From Actinomadura opuntiae (GTDB taxonomy: Bacteria > Actinomycetota > Actinomycetes > Streptosporangiales > Streptosporangiaceae): a DNA stretch of 64,000 bases. A model generated the notes under the pieces. That model was given only the letters and a program-made list of their open reading frames with translations, was not told the DNA's origin and did not search any database. A program made the position numbers and the translations under genes. Every line of letters starts with the position of its first letter. Positions within the stretch are counted from its first letter, which is position 1. Shown here piece by piece: positions 10,991 through 19,426 of the stretch. The stretch is from NCBI RefSeq assembly GCF_030283205.1, contig NZ_JASNWF010000001.1, positions 248,001 through 312,000 of the forward strand. The letters run 5' to 3'.

Positions 10991-11887
10991 TCAGGCGTTC
11001 CAGATGCCGGTGGCGGCGGTCTCGCGGGCGTAGGCGGAGAAGTCGCGGGCCTCGCGGCCGAGGGCGCGGCGGACGCCGTCGGCGGGCTCGGCGTTGCGGC
11101 CGTCCAGCACGGTGGTGAACAGGTACGTCAGCAGGCCGATGACCTCGTCGGGCAGGCCGTGCTCCTGGAGCGCCGCGGCGTAGTCGTCCGCGCCGATCTG
11201 GACGTAGGCGATGTCGCGTCCGGCGGCGCGGCCGATCTCGGCGACCGCCTCGGCGAAGGTGAGGGCGCGCGGCCCGGTGACCTCGTAGGTCTCGCCGGCG
11301 TGCCCGTCGCGGGTGAGGGCCGCGACCGCGACGTCGGCGATGTCGTCGGCGTCGGCGAACGGCTCTGGCACGTCGCCGGCGGGCAGCACGACCTCGCCCG
11401 CGCGGACCGGGTCGAGGAGGTAGTCCTCGCTGAAGTTCTGCGCGAACCAGGCGGCCCGCACGACGGTCCATTCGAGGCCGGAGTCCCGGACGACCCGCTC
11501 GCAGGCCCGCGCCTCCTCCTCGCCGCGTCCCGACAGCAGCACGACCCGCCGCACTCCGGCGGCTGCCGCCGCGGCGGTGAACGCGCCGATCGCCTCGGGC
11601 GCGCCGGGGGCGGCGAGGTCGGGGTAGTAGGACAGGTACACCGCCTCGACGTCGCGCAGGACGGGCGCCCAGGTCGTCTCGTCGGTCCAGTCGAAGCCGG
11701 GGTCGGCCGAGCGGGAGCCCATCCGCACGGGGACGTCCAGGGCCTCCAGCCGCTCGACGACGCGCCGGCCGGTCTTGCCGGTGCCGCCGAGGACGAGGGT
11801 GAGGCCGTTCTCGCCGATGGCCCGCGTGCTCTTCACCGCGGTGCCCGTGCTGGTGCCCGTGCTGGTGTTCGTGCTGCTGTTCGTCAT
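10991..11887 (-). CDS. NmrA-like NAD(P)-binding oxidoreductase
   Basis: A 298-residue atypical short-chain dehydrogenase. The Rossmann glycine motif GGTGKTGRRV begins near residue 34, and the body reads like the NmrA/quinone-oxidoreductase-2 subgroup (VRRVVLLSGRGEEEARACERVVRDSGLEWTVVRAAWFAQNF). The first ~20 residues (SSTNTSTGTSTGTAV) are encoded by a 12-bp tandem repeat and are probably a disordered tail. It starts 91 bp from the divergent AraC-family gene and precedes the DUF1772 gene, so the pair is probably the target of that activator. The substrate is unknown. Confidence 0.85.
   Translation of the reverse strand: MTNSSTNTSTGTSTGTAVKSTRAIGENGLTLVLGGTGKTGRRVVERLEALDVPVRMGSRSADPGFDWTDETTWAPVLRDVEAVYLSYYPDLAAPGAPEAIGAFTAAAAAAGVRRVVLLSGRGEEEARACERVVRDSGLEWTVVRAAWFAQNFSEDYLLDPVRAGEVVLPAGDVPEPFADADDIADVAVAALTRDGHAGETYEVTGPRALTFAEAVAEIGRAAGRDIAYVQIGADDYAAALQEHGLPDEVIGLLTYLFTTVLDGRNAEPADGVRRALGREARDFSAYARETAATGIWNA
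11840..11887 (-). repeat. 12-bp in-frame tandem repeat at the 5' end of the NmrA-like gene
   Basis: Four 12-bp units: GGTGCCCGTGCT twice, GGTGTTCGTGCT once, and a degenerate fourth that ends in the start codon. They encode the STNTSTGTSTG tail. Expansion or loss would keep the reading frame. Confidence 0.7.
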
Positions 11888-11965
11888 GCCCTTGAGTCAA
11901 CCGCCGGGCGCGTCCGTCCGACATCGTTGAGAAGCTCGCCCCCATACGCGAGCGTCCACACCATT

Positions 11966-11971
11966 TACGCT
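11966..11971 (+). promoter_or_regulatory. Putative -10 TACGCT, leaderless AraC mRNA
   Basis: TACGCT ends 7 nt before the ATG at 11979, matching leaderless initiation. No convincing -35 lies 17-18 bp upstream, which would fit an activated promoter. Confidence 0.3.
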
Positions 11972-11978
11972 GGGCGGC

Positions 11979-12920
11979 ATGGACGCTCTGACCGACCTTC
12001 TCGACGGCCCCCGCGCACGCGGAGCGTTCATGATCCGCTCGATGCTGAACCCGCCGTGGTCGGTGCGGATCCAGGACGAGGCGCCACTGACGCTCGTGGC
12101 CATGGTCCGCGACGAGGCGTGGGTGATGCCCGGCGCGGGCGAGCCGCTGCACGTCCGCCCCGGCGACCTGGTCATCTGCCGCGGTCCCGACCCGTACGTG
12201 GTCGCCGACGACCCGGCGACCGAACCGCAGGTCGTCATCCACCCGGGGCAGCTCTGCACCACCCCGGACGGGACGAGCCTGTCGGAGGCGATGGACCTCG
12301 GCGTGCGCGCCTGGGGCACGGACCCGGACGGCAAGGCGGTGATGCTCGTCGGCACCTACGAGACGCGCGGCGCGGTCACGCAGCGGCTGCTGGCCGCGCT
12401 GCCGCCGCTGGCGGTCGTGCGCGGCGACGACTGGCGGACGCCGCTGGTGGGCCTGCTCGACGAGGAGATCGTCAAGGACGAGCCAGGCCAGGAGGTCGTC
12501 CTCGACCGGCTGCTGGACCTGCTGCTCATCCAGACGCTGCGCGCCTGGTTCTCCCGTCCCGAGGCCGAGCAGCCCGGCTGGTACCGGGCGCACGGCGACC
12601 CGGTCGTCGGGCCGGCGCTGCGGCTGCTGCACGACGACCTGGCGCACCCGTGGACGGTCGCGGACCTGGCCGCCAAGGTCGGCGCCTCCCGCGCGGCGCT
12701 CGCGCAGCGCTTCGGCAAGCTGGTCGGGGAGCCGCCGATGGCGTACCTGACCGGCGTCCGGCTGGCGCAGGCCGCCGACCTGCTGCGCGAGAGCGACGCC
12801 ACGCTCGACGCCGTCGCGCGGCAGGTCGGCTACGGCACCGCCTTCGCGCTCAGCACCGCGTTCAAGCGGGAGCACGGGATGAGCCCGCAGGAGTACCGCT
12901 CCGGCGCGGCGACGGCCTGA
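11979..12920 (+). CDS. AraC family regulator with cupin_6 sensor domain
   Basis: A 313-residue regulator. Residues 1-190 form the N-terminal cupin-type effector domain (MDALTDLLDGPRARGAFMIRSMLNPPWSVRI...LHVRPGDLVICRG). Residues ~205-305 contain two helix-turn-helices (WTVADLAAKVGASRAALAQRFGKLVG and ATLDAVARQVGYGTAFALSTAFKREHGMSPQEYR). It is divergently transcribed from the NmrA-like/DUF1772 pair, the usual arrangement for an AraC activator and its target. The effector is unknown. Confidence 0.92.
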   Translation: MDALTDLLDGPRARGAFMIRSMLNPPWSVRIQDEAPLTLVAMVRDEAWVMPGAGEPLHVRPGDLVICRGPDPYVVADDPATEPQVVIHPGQLCTTPDGTSLSEAMDLGVRAWGTDPDGKAVMLVGTYETRGAVTQRLLAALPPLAVVRGDDWRTPLVGLLDEEIVKDEPGQEVVLDRLLDLLLIQTLRAWFSRPEAEQPGWYRAHGDPVVGPALRLLHDDLAHPWTVADLAAKVGASRAALAQRFGKLVGEPPMAYLTGVRLAQAADLLRESDATLDAVARQVGYGTAFALSTAFKREHGMSPQEYRSGAATA

Positions 12921-12975
12921 CGACGGCCTGACACCGGCCTCGCAGCCGGATCACGCGAGGCGGCGCATGGACGGG

Positions 12976-13003
12976 CGGCCCGCCGGGACTCCCCGGCGGG
13001 CCG
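12976..13003. terminator. Bidirectional terminator between convergent genes
   Basis: A perfect 12-bp stem (CGGCCCGCCGGG at 12976-12987 with 12992-13003) and 4-nt loop, between the stops of the AraC gene (plus) and the YncE/phosphoesterase gene (minus). Confidence 0.75.
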
Positions 13004-13033
13004 TGTCACGCGTCGCGCGCGGGCCGGCGAGCG

Positions 13034-15826
13034 TCAGCCGTCGGCGTCGGGCGACGGCAGGTAGCGGCCGGGCACCTCGGCCGGGGCGAGGATCTTCTTC
13101 TCACCCGGGTACGGCTTGGTGAAGCCGTGCGTCAGGTACCACGTGTAGTGGTCCATTTGGTCGGGGTTGGCGCGGTCGGGCTGCGGGTTCTGGTCGTTCT
13201 GGTGCTGCTGCCGGTTCCACGCCTCCCACAGGTTCGCGACGCCCTTCTCCCCCGCCGGCACCGGCGGCGTCGGCGACTGCGCGGGGGCGAGCGAGGCCTT
13301 GGTCGTCGGGACGGGGTCGTCGCCGCAGGCCGGCGGGGATTTGAGCCCGTAGGTCAGCGGGACGCGGTTCTGCACTGCAGTGAACGGCGTGTTGTCGGGC
13401 CGTCCGGTGAACGCGGTGAACATCGGGGTGGCCGCGCTGTCCTTCTGGTTCATCGGCCTGACCCCGAGGATCTGCTCGATGGTGCGGATCACCGTGATCT
13501 GCGAGTAGTAGTGGCTGTCGACCTTGCCGTGGTTGGCGTAGGGGCTGATGATCTGCACCGGGCCGCGCGCGCCGTCGACGTGGTCGACACCGTCCTGGGT
13601 GTCGTCCTGGATGACGAAGATCGCGCTGTCCTTCCAGTACTTGCTGTGCGAGATGTGGTCGACGATGCGGCCGACCGCGAGGTCGTTGTCGGCGACCTGG
13701 GCGATCGGGTTCGGCGCGCCGCCGGTGTGGTCGCTGGACAGCCAGAACATGTTGAGGTTGCCCGGCCCCTCCGCGTCGAAGTGGCGCTTCCAGATCTCGT
13801 ACCGGTAGATGTCGGGGATGTTGGTGTCGAACTTCGGGTAGTCGTGCGCCGTGACGTCGTTCAGCGACGGGATCGGCGAGGACGAGTCGGTCTTGATGGT
13901 CGTGTTCTGGCCGGTGTCCGCCATGGTCCTGGCGTCGCAGTAGAACTGCTGCCACGTCGCGGTGGACGGCTTGGTCTCGAACTGCAGGAACTCGCCGTAG
14001 TTCTTGACGGTGCCTCCGGCCGCCTGGACGCCGCTCCACAGCGTGCCGGAGCGCTGGTGGCCGAGCGCGTCGTCCTCGGTGTCGTAGCTGCGCGTGTACG
14101 CGCCTGCGCCCGACTCGGTGTACTCGGGGTTGTCGGATTGCATCAGCCAGTTGTGGCCCTCGGCCGAGTTGGTGCCGACGTCGTAGGTGTTGTCGTAGAG
14201 CCCGAACTGCCTGGCCAGGGCGTGCTGGTTCGGTGTCGCGTTCTCGCCGAACTGCGCCAGCGCCGGGTCGCCGTTGCCCCGCTTGTCGTCGCCGAACACC
14301 TGGTCGTAGGAGCGGTTCTCCTTGACGATCAGGAAGACGTGCTTGATGGTCGACGGGTCGCCGAGCCGGACCGGGACCGGCACGGGCCGCGCGCGGCCGC
14401 CGGTGCGCAGCCCGACCAACGAGGCGGCGTCCCAGCCGTTCTGCTGGAACACCCGGACCGTGTAGGCCCGGACGAGCCGGTCGTCCGGCAGCGTGAATCG
14501 CAGCAGCGAGCCGGTCGAGTCGTGGGTGTTGTGGCCGGTGGCCGGGGACGTGCCGGCCCCCTTGTCGATCGTGCGGGTGGGGCCGCGCTCGCCGATGCCG
14601 CGCAGGTTGGTGACCACGACCTGGCCGCCGACGGTCGTCACGTTCTCGGGGAAGTAGTCGGTCGGCAGCAGGCCGACGTACCGGACCGGCTCCTTGGGGC
14701 TCGCGTACCGGTAGACGGCGAGCGCGTTGGCGCGGCCGAGTGTGACCAGCAGGCGGCCGTCGCCGGTGAGGGTGATGCCGTCGGGCTCGTAACCGACCTT
14801 GGCGCCGGGCCACGGCTGCGTCGTGATGGTCTGGACGACGGCGTCCTTGGCGGTGTCGACGACGGAGATGGTGTCGCTGCCGGTGTTGGCGACGAACAGC
14901 ACCCCCTTCGCCGCGTGCAGCGCGGTCGGGTGCAGGCCGACGTCGATCGACTTCACCGAGGCGCCCGTGTCGGCCACGTCGATGACGCTCAGCGTGCCGG
15001 TGGTGACGGCGCCGGTCTTCGGGTCGGCGGGGACCTGGGTGCCGTAGGAGTTGAGCGTCTGGTCGCCGTCCTTGGCGGGACGCCCGCCCTCGTTGCCGAC
15101 GTAGAGCTTGTCGCCGACCAGGGCCATGTCGCGTGGAGCGTTCCCAACGCTCCAGCTGTGCTTGATCGTCCCCGTCGCCGGGTCCATGGCGACGACGCGG
15201 TTCTGGCCGTTGACGGCGGTGTACAGGGTGGCGCCGTCGGACGAGAACACCGCCTGGGCCGGCAGCGGGTGCTTCGATCCGTCGTTCGGGATCGTGATGA
15301 ACGTCGGGGCGCCGACGGTGCCGTCGGCGTTCACCGGGAACCGGTTGAAGCCGTTGATCTGCGGCATCCAGAGGGTCCTGCCGTCCGGGGAGTAGGTCGG
15401 CCCCTCCTGCCCGACGTTGTTGTTGGAGATCTTCAGGTCGGCGTCGGCGGAGGTGCCCGCCTGCTGGAGGATCTTGTAGTTCTTCAGGTCGACGATCGTC
15501 AGGGCGATCGACCGGTCGGTGGTCAGGGCCGCGAGGTGCCGGCCGTCCGGGCTGACGGTCGAGGAGAGCAGCTTGCCGTTGTCGACCAGCAGGCGGTCGC
15601 CGAGCGGCTTGTCGAACTGGTCGCTGGCCAGGAGCGTCCCCAGGCCGGTCGTGTCACCGACCTTGTGGGTGCCGAACGCGTGCGTCGAGGCGAACGCGAC
15701 GCCCCCGCCGGTGACGGCGAGAGCGGCGGTACCGGCCGCGACGACCCGGACCCGGCGGCCGGTGAACCTGCGGAAGACCCCGGAGCGGGTCTCCGCGGCG
15801 CTCCGGCGCCGACGTGTGACGTGCAT
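13034..15826 (-). CDS. Secreted YncE-type beta-propeller / phosphoesterase-family protein
   Basis: A 930-residue exported protein. An arginine-rich start and hydrophobic segment (RRVRVVAAGTAALAVTGGGVAFA) act as signal or anchor. Residues ~50-470 are WD40/YVTN-like repeats (SPDGRHLAALTTDRSIALTIVD, KGVLFVANTGSDTISVVDTAKDAV). From about 495 a phosphoesterase/alkaline-phosphatase-superfamily domain begins (HVFLIVKENRSYDQVFGD; later SSDHTGG, DDTQDGVDHVDGARGP). This two-domain layout is a recognised bacterial type. It starts 3 bp after the stop of the ABC permease gene, so the three genes probably form one unit acting at the cell surface. The substrate is unknown. Confidence 0.85.
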   Translation of the reverse strand: MHVTRRRRSAAETRSGVFRRFTGRRVRVVAAGTAALAVTGGGVAFASTHAFGTHKVGDTTGLGTLLASDQFDKPLGDRLLVDNGKLLSSTVSPDGRHLAALTTDRSIALTIVDLKNYKILQQAGTSADADLKISNNNVGQEGPTYSPDGRTLWMPQINGFNRFPVNADGTVGAPTFITIPNDGSKHPLPAQAVFSSDGATLYTAVNGQNRVVAMDPATGTIKHSWSVGNAPRDMALVGDKLYVGNEGGRPAKDGDQTLNSYGTQVPADPKTGAVTTGTLSVIDVADTGASVKSIDVGLHPTALHAAKGVLFVANTGSDTISVVDTAKDAVVQTITTQPWPGAKVGYEPDGITLTGDGRLLVTLGRANALAVYRYASPKEPVRYVGLLPTDYFPENVTTVGGQVVVTNLRGIGERGPTRTIDKGAGTSPATGHNTHDSTGSLLRFTLPDDRLVRAYTVRVFQQNGWDAASLVGLRTGGRARPVPVPVRLGDPSTIKHVFLIVKENRSYDQVFGDDKRGNGDPALAQFGENATPNQHALARQFGLYDNTYDVGTNSAEGHNWLMQSDNPEYTESGAGAYTRSYDTEDDALGHQRSGTLWSGVQAAGGTVKNYGEFLQFETKPSTATWQQFYCDARTMADTGQNTTIKTDSSSPIPSLNDVTAHDYPKFDTNIPDIYRYEIWKRHFDAEGPGNLNMFWLSSDHTGGAPNPIAQVADNDLAVGRIVDHISHSKYWKDSAIFVIQDDTQDGVDHVDGARGPVQIISPYANHGKVDSHYYSQITVIRTIEQILGVRPMNQKDSAATPMFTAFTGRPDNTPFTAVQNRVPLTYGLKSPPACGDDPVPTTKASLAPAQSPTPPVPAGEKGVANLWEAWNRQQHQNDQNPQPDRANPDQMDHYTWYLTHGFTKPYPGEKKILAPAEVPGRYLPSPDADG

Positions 15827-15829
15827 GGA

Positions 15830-17221
15830 CTAACCCTTCTGAGCACTGGCGGGGCTGGCGAGCAGGTCGACGTCGCCGTCGAACTGCCACAGGGGGTTGG
15901 GCGCATCCCCGCTGGAGGTGCGCACCTGGAAGTAGCCGTTCACCTCCTTCGGCCCGTCGCCGTCGGCGACGTACCGCCCGTCCGCGGTGACGTCGAGCTG
16001 GTAGATGGCGGTGCCCGGGGAGGCCACGCCGGGCAGGTGCCACGTCACGACGCACCGCCAGTCGTTGCCGGGCCCCTCGTCGGCGACGCGGGCGCCGCCC
16101 TTGTCGCAGGAAGCGGCGGCCCGCAGCTGCGCCTCGGTGACGGCGGGCCGGTGGAGTTCGCGGGTCTGCAACCGGTACAGGTGCGCGTACGACGTGGCGA
16201 GGGAGTTCTCGAGCTTGACCCGCGTGATCCCCGACCCGTTCGCCGAGGTCGTCCAGGAGACGACGGCGACCGTGGCGACGAGGAGCCCCGCCAGCGGCAG
16301 GGCCCCGGCCATGACGACGCGGCGTCCCGAACCCTCGTAGGTCAGGTCGGTGAAGTCCCGGCGCAGGAACAGCCGGTAGGCCAGCGCGGTGGCGGCGACG
16401 GCCCAGACCAGGCTCACCACGAGGCCGATGAGCAGCGGCCGGGTCTGCGCCGGGTCGGTGAACAGGCCGCGCCAGGCGAGGAACGCCTCGCCCGGCAGGG
16501 CGACCCGGACGGCCACGGGCAGCGGGAGCATCTGCGCGAGCTGCAACCCCAGCGCGAGGAGCGCGGGCATCAGCAGCCCCATCGGCGAGCGGCCCAGGGC
16601 CACCGAGCCGAGCAGCCCGACCGCCGCGAACGCCAGCGTCGGCGCGAGCGCGCAGGCCCAGGCGAGCAGGACGGTCCCGGCCGCGTCGCCGGACGACAGC
16701 ATGTGGCCGTCCAGCCCGGCGAACGGCCGCGCCCCGGCCGCGGCCAGGCCGCCGGCGATGCCGGAGGCGGCCAGCCCGGCGACCATCGCCAGGATCACGG
16801 TGAGGCTGGCGAGGGCCTTCGCCACGAAGATCCGCCGCGGGGAGCGGACCGCCACCAGCAGGTGGCGCCAGGTGCCCAGCCGGTCCTCCGCCGCGAAGAC
16901 GTCGCCGGCGGCCAGCGACACCAGCAGCGGGAGCGCCCACGTGCACGAGAAGCCCAGGACCACCAGCGATCCCGCCCAGCCGGAGGCGTGCATCCAGCGG
17001 CCGAAGACCGTGTCGGCGGGCAGCGAGCTCTGTAGGCTCACCGCGGCCACGAAGGCGGCGGGGCCGATCCAGCACGCCGCGAGCAGCAGCCGGATCCGCC
17101 ACTGGGAGAGCAGCTTGACCAGCTCGAACCGGTAGGCGCGCCGCAGCCGGGCGGGGCGGGCCTCGACCCCGGCGGGCCCGGTGGTCGCGGTGGTCGCGGT
17201 CGTCGCGGTGGACGCGGTCAT
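15830..17221 (-). CDS. ABC exporter permease with C-terminal extracytoplasmic domain
   Basis: A 463-residue membrane protein. After a repetitive Thr/Ala tail encoded by a 9-bp repeat, about six helices span residues ~35-320 (LLLAACWIGPAAFVAAVSL, AGSLVVLGFSCTWALPLLVSLAAG, LIGLVVSLVWAVAATALAYRLF, VVMAGALPLAGLLVATVAVVSW). The last ~140 residues are soluble, contain two Cys (SCDKGGAR, WRCVVTWHLPG) and end in LWQFDGDVDLLASPA, probably outside the membrane. The ATG overlaps the ATPase stop (ATGA). Cargo is unknown; the soluble domain may cooperate with the downstream secreted propeller/phosphoesterase (inference). Confidence 0.82.
   Translation of the reverse strand: MTASTATTATTATTGPAGVEARPARLRRAYRFELVKLLSQWRIRLLLAACWIGPAAFVAAVSLQSSLPADTVFGRWMHASGWAGSLVVLGFSCTWALPLLVSLAAGDVFAAEDRLGTWRHLLVAVRSPRRIFVAKALASLTVILAMVAGLAASGIAGGLAAAGARPFAGLDGHMLSSGDAAGTVLLAWACALAPTLAFAAVGLLGSVALGRSPMGLLMPALLALGLQLAQMLPLPVAVRVALPGEAFLAWRGLFTDPAQTRPLLIGLVVSLVWAVAATALAYRLFLRRDFTDLTYEGSGRRVVMAGALPLAGLLVATVAVVSWTTSANGSGITRVKLENSLATSYAHLYRLQTRELHRPAVTEAQLRAAASCDKGGARVADEGPGNDWRCVVTWHLPGVASPGTAIYQLDVTADGRYVADGDGPKEVNGYFQVRTSSGDAPNPLWQFDGDVDLLASPASAQKG
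17181..17216 (-). repeat. 9-bp in-frame repeat at the 5' end of the ABC permease gene
   Basis: Four 9-bp units (GTGGTCGCG twice, then GTCGTCGCG and GTGGACGCG) encode the TAT-type N-terminal tail of the permease. Confidence 0.7.
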
Positions 17222-18174
17222 CGGGAGTCCTCCTCGGTCTCGCCGGGGACGGCCCCGGTCCCGGTCAGGGCCAGGAAGGCGGCCTCCAGCGGAGGGATCA
17301 CGGGCGCCAGCTCGCGCACCGCGACGCCCGCCCCCACCAGCCGCACCACCAGGTCGTCGAGGGCCTCCACCGGCCCGCGGACGACGAGGGCGGCGGGGGC
17401 CGGCCCCCCGCCCGCGCCGCGCACGGTGTGGAGGCCGGGGGTGCCGGACGCCACCTCGCGGGCGGCCGGCGGGTCGGAGGTGAGCAGCCGGTAGTCGAGC
17501 TCGCCGCTCTCGGCGGCGAGCTTGCTCACCGGCCCGGAGAACACCACCCGTCCGGTGGACAGGATGGTGACCTCGGGGCACAGCGCCGCGAGGTCGTCCA
17601 TCCGGTGGCTGGACAGCACCACCGCGGCCCCGCGGGCGGCCAGCTCGGTGATGACGCGGTGCACATGCCGTTTGCCTGCCGGGTCCAGGCCGTTGGCCGG
17701 CTCGTCGATGACGAGCAGCCGCGGCTCGGTGAGCAGCGCGGCGGCCAGCCCGAGCCGCTGGCGCATCCCGAGCGAGAAGCCCCGGACCCGGTCGTCCGCG
17801 ACGTCGGTGAGCCCCACCTGCTCCAGTGCCGCGCCGATACCGGTGGAGCCGTGCCCGCGCAGCGCGGCCAGCGCGGAGAGGTTCTGCCGCGCGGTGAGCG
17901 AGGGGTAGAGCCCGGGCCCGTCCACGAAGCCCGCGACGCCGTCGGGGACGGCGAGCGTCCGCCCGACCTCGGTCCCGAGGATCTCCAGCCGGCCGCCGTC
18001 GGCGACCGCCAGCCCGAGCAGCAGGCCGAGCAGCGTCGTCTTCCCGGCGCCGTTCGGGCCGACCAGGCCGTGGACCTGCCCTGCCTCGACCTCCAGGTCG
18101 ACGCCGTCGAGCGCGACCACCTCGCCGAACGCCTTGGTGATGCCGCGAGCCCGGATCGCCCTGCCTCTGCCCAT
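17218..18174 (-). CDS. ABC transporter ATP-binding protein
   Basis: A 318-residue ATPase of the CcmA/DrrA class. Walker A is GPNGAGKTT near residue 40, the signature is FSLGMRQRLGLAAALL and Walker B is RLLVIDEPANGLDP, followed by the switch His in VVLSSHRMDDL. A ~90-residue C-terminal extension (TSDPPAAREVASGTPGLHTVRGAGG...) is typical of exporters of this class. Its stop overlaps the permease start, so the two form one exporter. It is divergent from the I36-type inhibitor gene. Confidence 0.92.
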   Translation of the reverse strand: MGRGRAIRARGITKAFGEVVALDGVDLEVEAGQVHGLVGPNGAGKTTLLGLLLGLAVADGGRLEILGTEVGRTLAVPDGVAGFVDGPGLYPSLTARQNLSALAALRGHGSTGIGAALEQVGLTDVADDRVRGFSLGMRQRLGLAAALLTEPRLLVIDEPANGLDPAGKRHVHRVITELAARGAAVVLSSHRMDDLAALCPEVTILSTGRVVFSGPVSKLAAESGELDYRLLTSDPPAAREVASGTPGLHTVRGAGGGPAPAALVVRGPVEALDDLVVRLVGAGVAVRELAPVIPPLEAAFLALTGTGAVPGETEEDSR

Positions 18175-18413
18175 GCCACTTCCCCACTTCGACGCCGCCG
18201 CTGGAACCTAGGGAGCGCGGTTTGCATCGACGGGGCGCGCAGCCGAACGTTGGGCGAATGATCACCGACCGGCCGGGGCGCGGCGGCCGTCACGCCCTGG
18301 CCACACCTGCCTCACCAGCGTCATCGGGACTGTGCAGCGCCGTCCGCGCTGGTTACTGTTCGTGCTCGAGTCGTTATTCGGAGTCACCTCGGGGTGACAG
18401 TGAGGCGGGGAAC

Positions 18414-18791
18414 ATGCGCGTCGGGACTCGGGCCGGTCTGGCCCTCATGATGTCGGCGGTCACAGTGGGGTCGTCGGTGCCGGCGGTGTCGGCGTCGGCT
18501 CTCGCGGGCTACGACGCCTGCCCGCGCGGCCGCATGTGCATCTGGCACGACCGGAACGGCGGCGGCGCGCGCCTGTCGTTCGCGCACGAGGCGCGGGACC
18601 TGAGCGAGCTGGCCGGAGGGCTCAACGACCACGTGCTTTCGGCGTGGAACCGCACCGGGCACCGCTGGTGCCTGTACGAGAACGCCCGCTACAAGGGCGA
18701 CAAGCGCGCCGCCGCGAAGGAACCGCTGGTGGGGTCCAAGGGCAACACCAACGAGTTCGGCTACAAGATCAGCTCGCTGAGACCCTGCTGA
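18414..18791 (+). CDS. Secreted peptidase-inhibitor family I36 / crystallin-like protein
   Basis: A 125-residue exported protein. The signal peptide is MRVGTRAGLALMMSAVTVGS up to about ASALA. The mature part (YDACPRGRMCIWHDRNGGGARLSFAHEARDLSEL...LSAWNRTGHRWCLYENARYKG) has the C-P-x-G-x-M/L-C-x-W pattern of actinobacterial I36 (SMPI-type) inhibitors, a beta/gamma-crystallin fold, with four cysteines. The start is set by GAGGCGGGG upstream of 18414; the open frame begins at 18222 but the extra part is not signal-like. Protease inhibition is inferred from family only. Confidence 0.82.
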   Translation: MRVGTRAGLALMMSAVTVGSSVPAVSASALAGYDACPRGRMCIWHDRNGGGARLSFAHEARDLSELAGGLNDHVLSAWNRTGHRWCLYENARYKGDKRAAAKEPLVGSKGNTNEFGYKISSLRPC

Positions 18792-18797
18792 GTCGGG

Positions 18798-18825
18798 CGG
18801 CCCGGGGTCATTCAGCCCCGGGCCG
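18798..18825. terminator. Hairpin terminator after the I36 gene
   Basis: A perfect 10-bp stem CGGCCCGGGG (18798-18807 with 18816-18825) with an 8-nt loop, 7 bp after the stop codon. The stop of the small minus-strand gene lies in its loop, so it may serve both strands. Confidence 0.65.
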
Positions 18826-18976
18826 AGGCCGGCGGCCGGCCCGGAGCCCGGCGTGACACCCGGGCGGACGCGAGGAACGCGGCGGCGCCCTCGGGGCCGG
18901 GCCCCCAGAATCCGATCGCCAGGCCGGTGAGACCGGCGGCGGCGACCACGGCGAAGAGCCTGCGGGGACGTGGCAT
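18812..18976 (-). CDS. Small exported or membrane peptide, unknown
   Basis: A 54-residue open frame with a strong ribosome site (GGAGGGAGAG) in front of the ATG at 18976. It reads as a basic start (MPRPRRL), one hydrophobic stretch (FAVVAAAGLTGLAIGFWGPG) and an Arg/Pro-rich tail. This could be a tiny secreted or single-pass membrane protein. I do not recognise a family and the frame is short enough that it may not be expressed; the ribosome site is the main support. Confidence 0.4.
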   Translation of the reverse strand: MPRPRRLFAVVAAAGLTGLAIGFWGPGPEGAAAFLASARVSRRAPGRPPASARG

Positions 18977-19076
18977 CGGAGTCTCTCCCTCCGGAGGCGT
19001 TACGCGCCACGGTAGGAGCGACGTCCGGCTTCGGCGTGAACGCGGAAGAAATGCCGCAGAACGTCCGCCGGGCATG

Positions 19077-19110
19077 CCGGACGCCCGGCGCAGCGGCGCC
19101 GGGCGTCCGG
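19077..19110 (-). terminator. Hairpin terminator
   Basis: A perfect 15-bp stem (CCGGACGCCCGGCGC at 19077-19091 with 19096-19110) and 4-nt loop, 24 bp past the stop of the small three-helix protein gene on the minus strand. Confidence 0.75.
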
Positions 19111-19133
19111 GACGGAACCGGGAGGGACTCGCC

Positions 19134-19331
19134 TCAGCCGGACAGGTGCGCGCGGGCGTGCCGCTCCACCAGGATGGGGACGAAGTCGCGGATGGGCCGC
19201 CCGTCGAAGTCGCGGTGGACGGCCTCGACCGTCCGGGTGATCTCCTGCGGGCTGTGGTCGTCGCCGTAGGTCTGCAACAAGCGGGTGGTGACCTGCTCCA
19301 TGGCGGTCCTCTCGAAGACCTCGGTGTCCAT
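19134..19331 (-). CDS. Small three-helix-bundle (dimerization-domain) protein
   Basis: A 65-residue soluble protein (MDTEVFERTAMEQVTTRLLQ... ending in RPIRDFVPILVERHARAHL). The HxxFDGRPIRDFVPILVER motif matches the short actinobacterial proteins named for a three-helix bundle dimerization domain, whose role is not established. I placed the start at 19331 because GAAGGGAG precedes it; two in-frame ATGs further upstream (up to 19403) lack a ribosome site. It is followed by a strong terminator and preceded by the larger secreted protein gene on the same strand. Confidence 0.7.
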   Translation of the reverse strand: MDTEVFERTAMEQVTTRLLQTYGDDHSPQEITRTVEAVHRDFDGRPIRDFVPILVERHARAHLSG

Positions 19332-19426
19332 CGTCCGGCTCCCTTCGGTGGGATTCATCGCCACGAGGAATCCGTAACCGCTCAAGCTCCGCCCCATACG
19401 CACGCCAAGCTCTGTTTACCGAATGT

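Noticed and set aside
13127..17035. A 1302-codon plus-strand open frame
   Set aside because: Antisense to the propeller-phosphoesterase and ABC permease; composition is GVRDQ-rich with no recognisable motif.
15830..18265. A continuous 811-codon minus frame that could suggest a fused ATPase-permease
   Set aside because: The real ATPase is read in another frame (17218-18174); the permease begins at the ATG at 17221 within an ATGA overlap.
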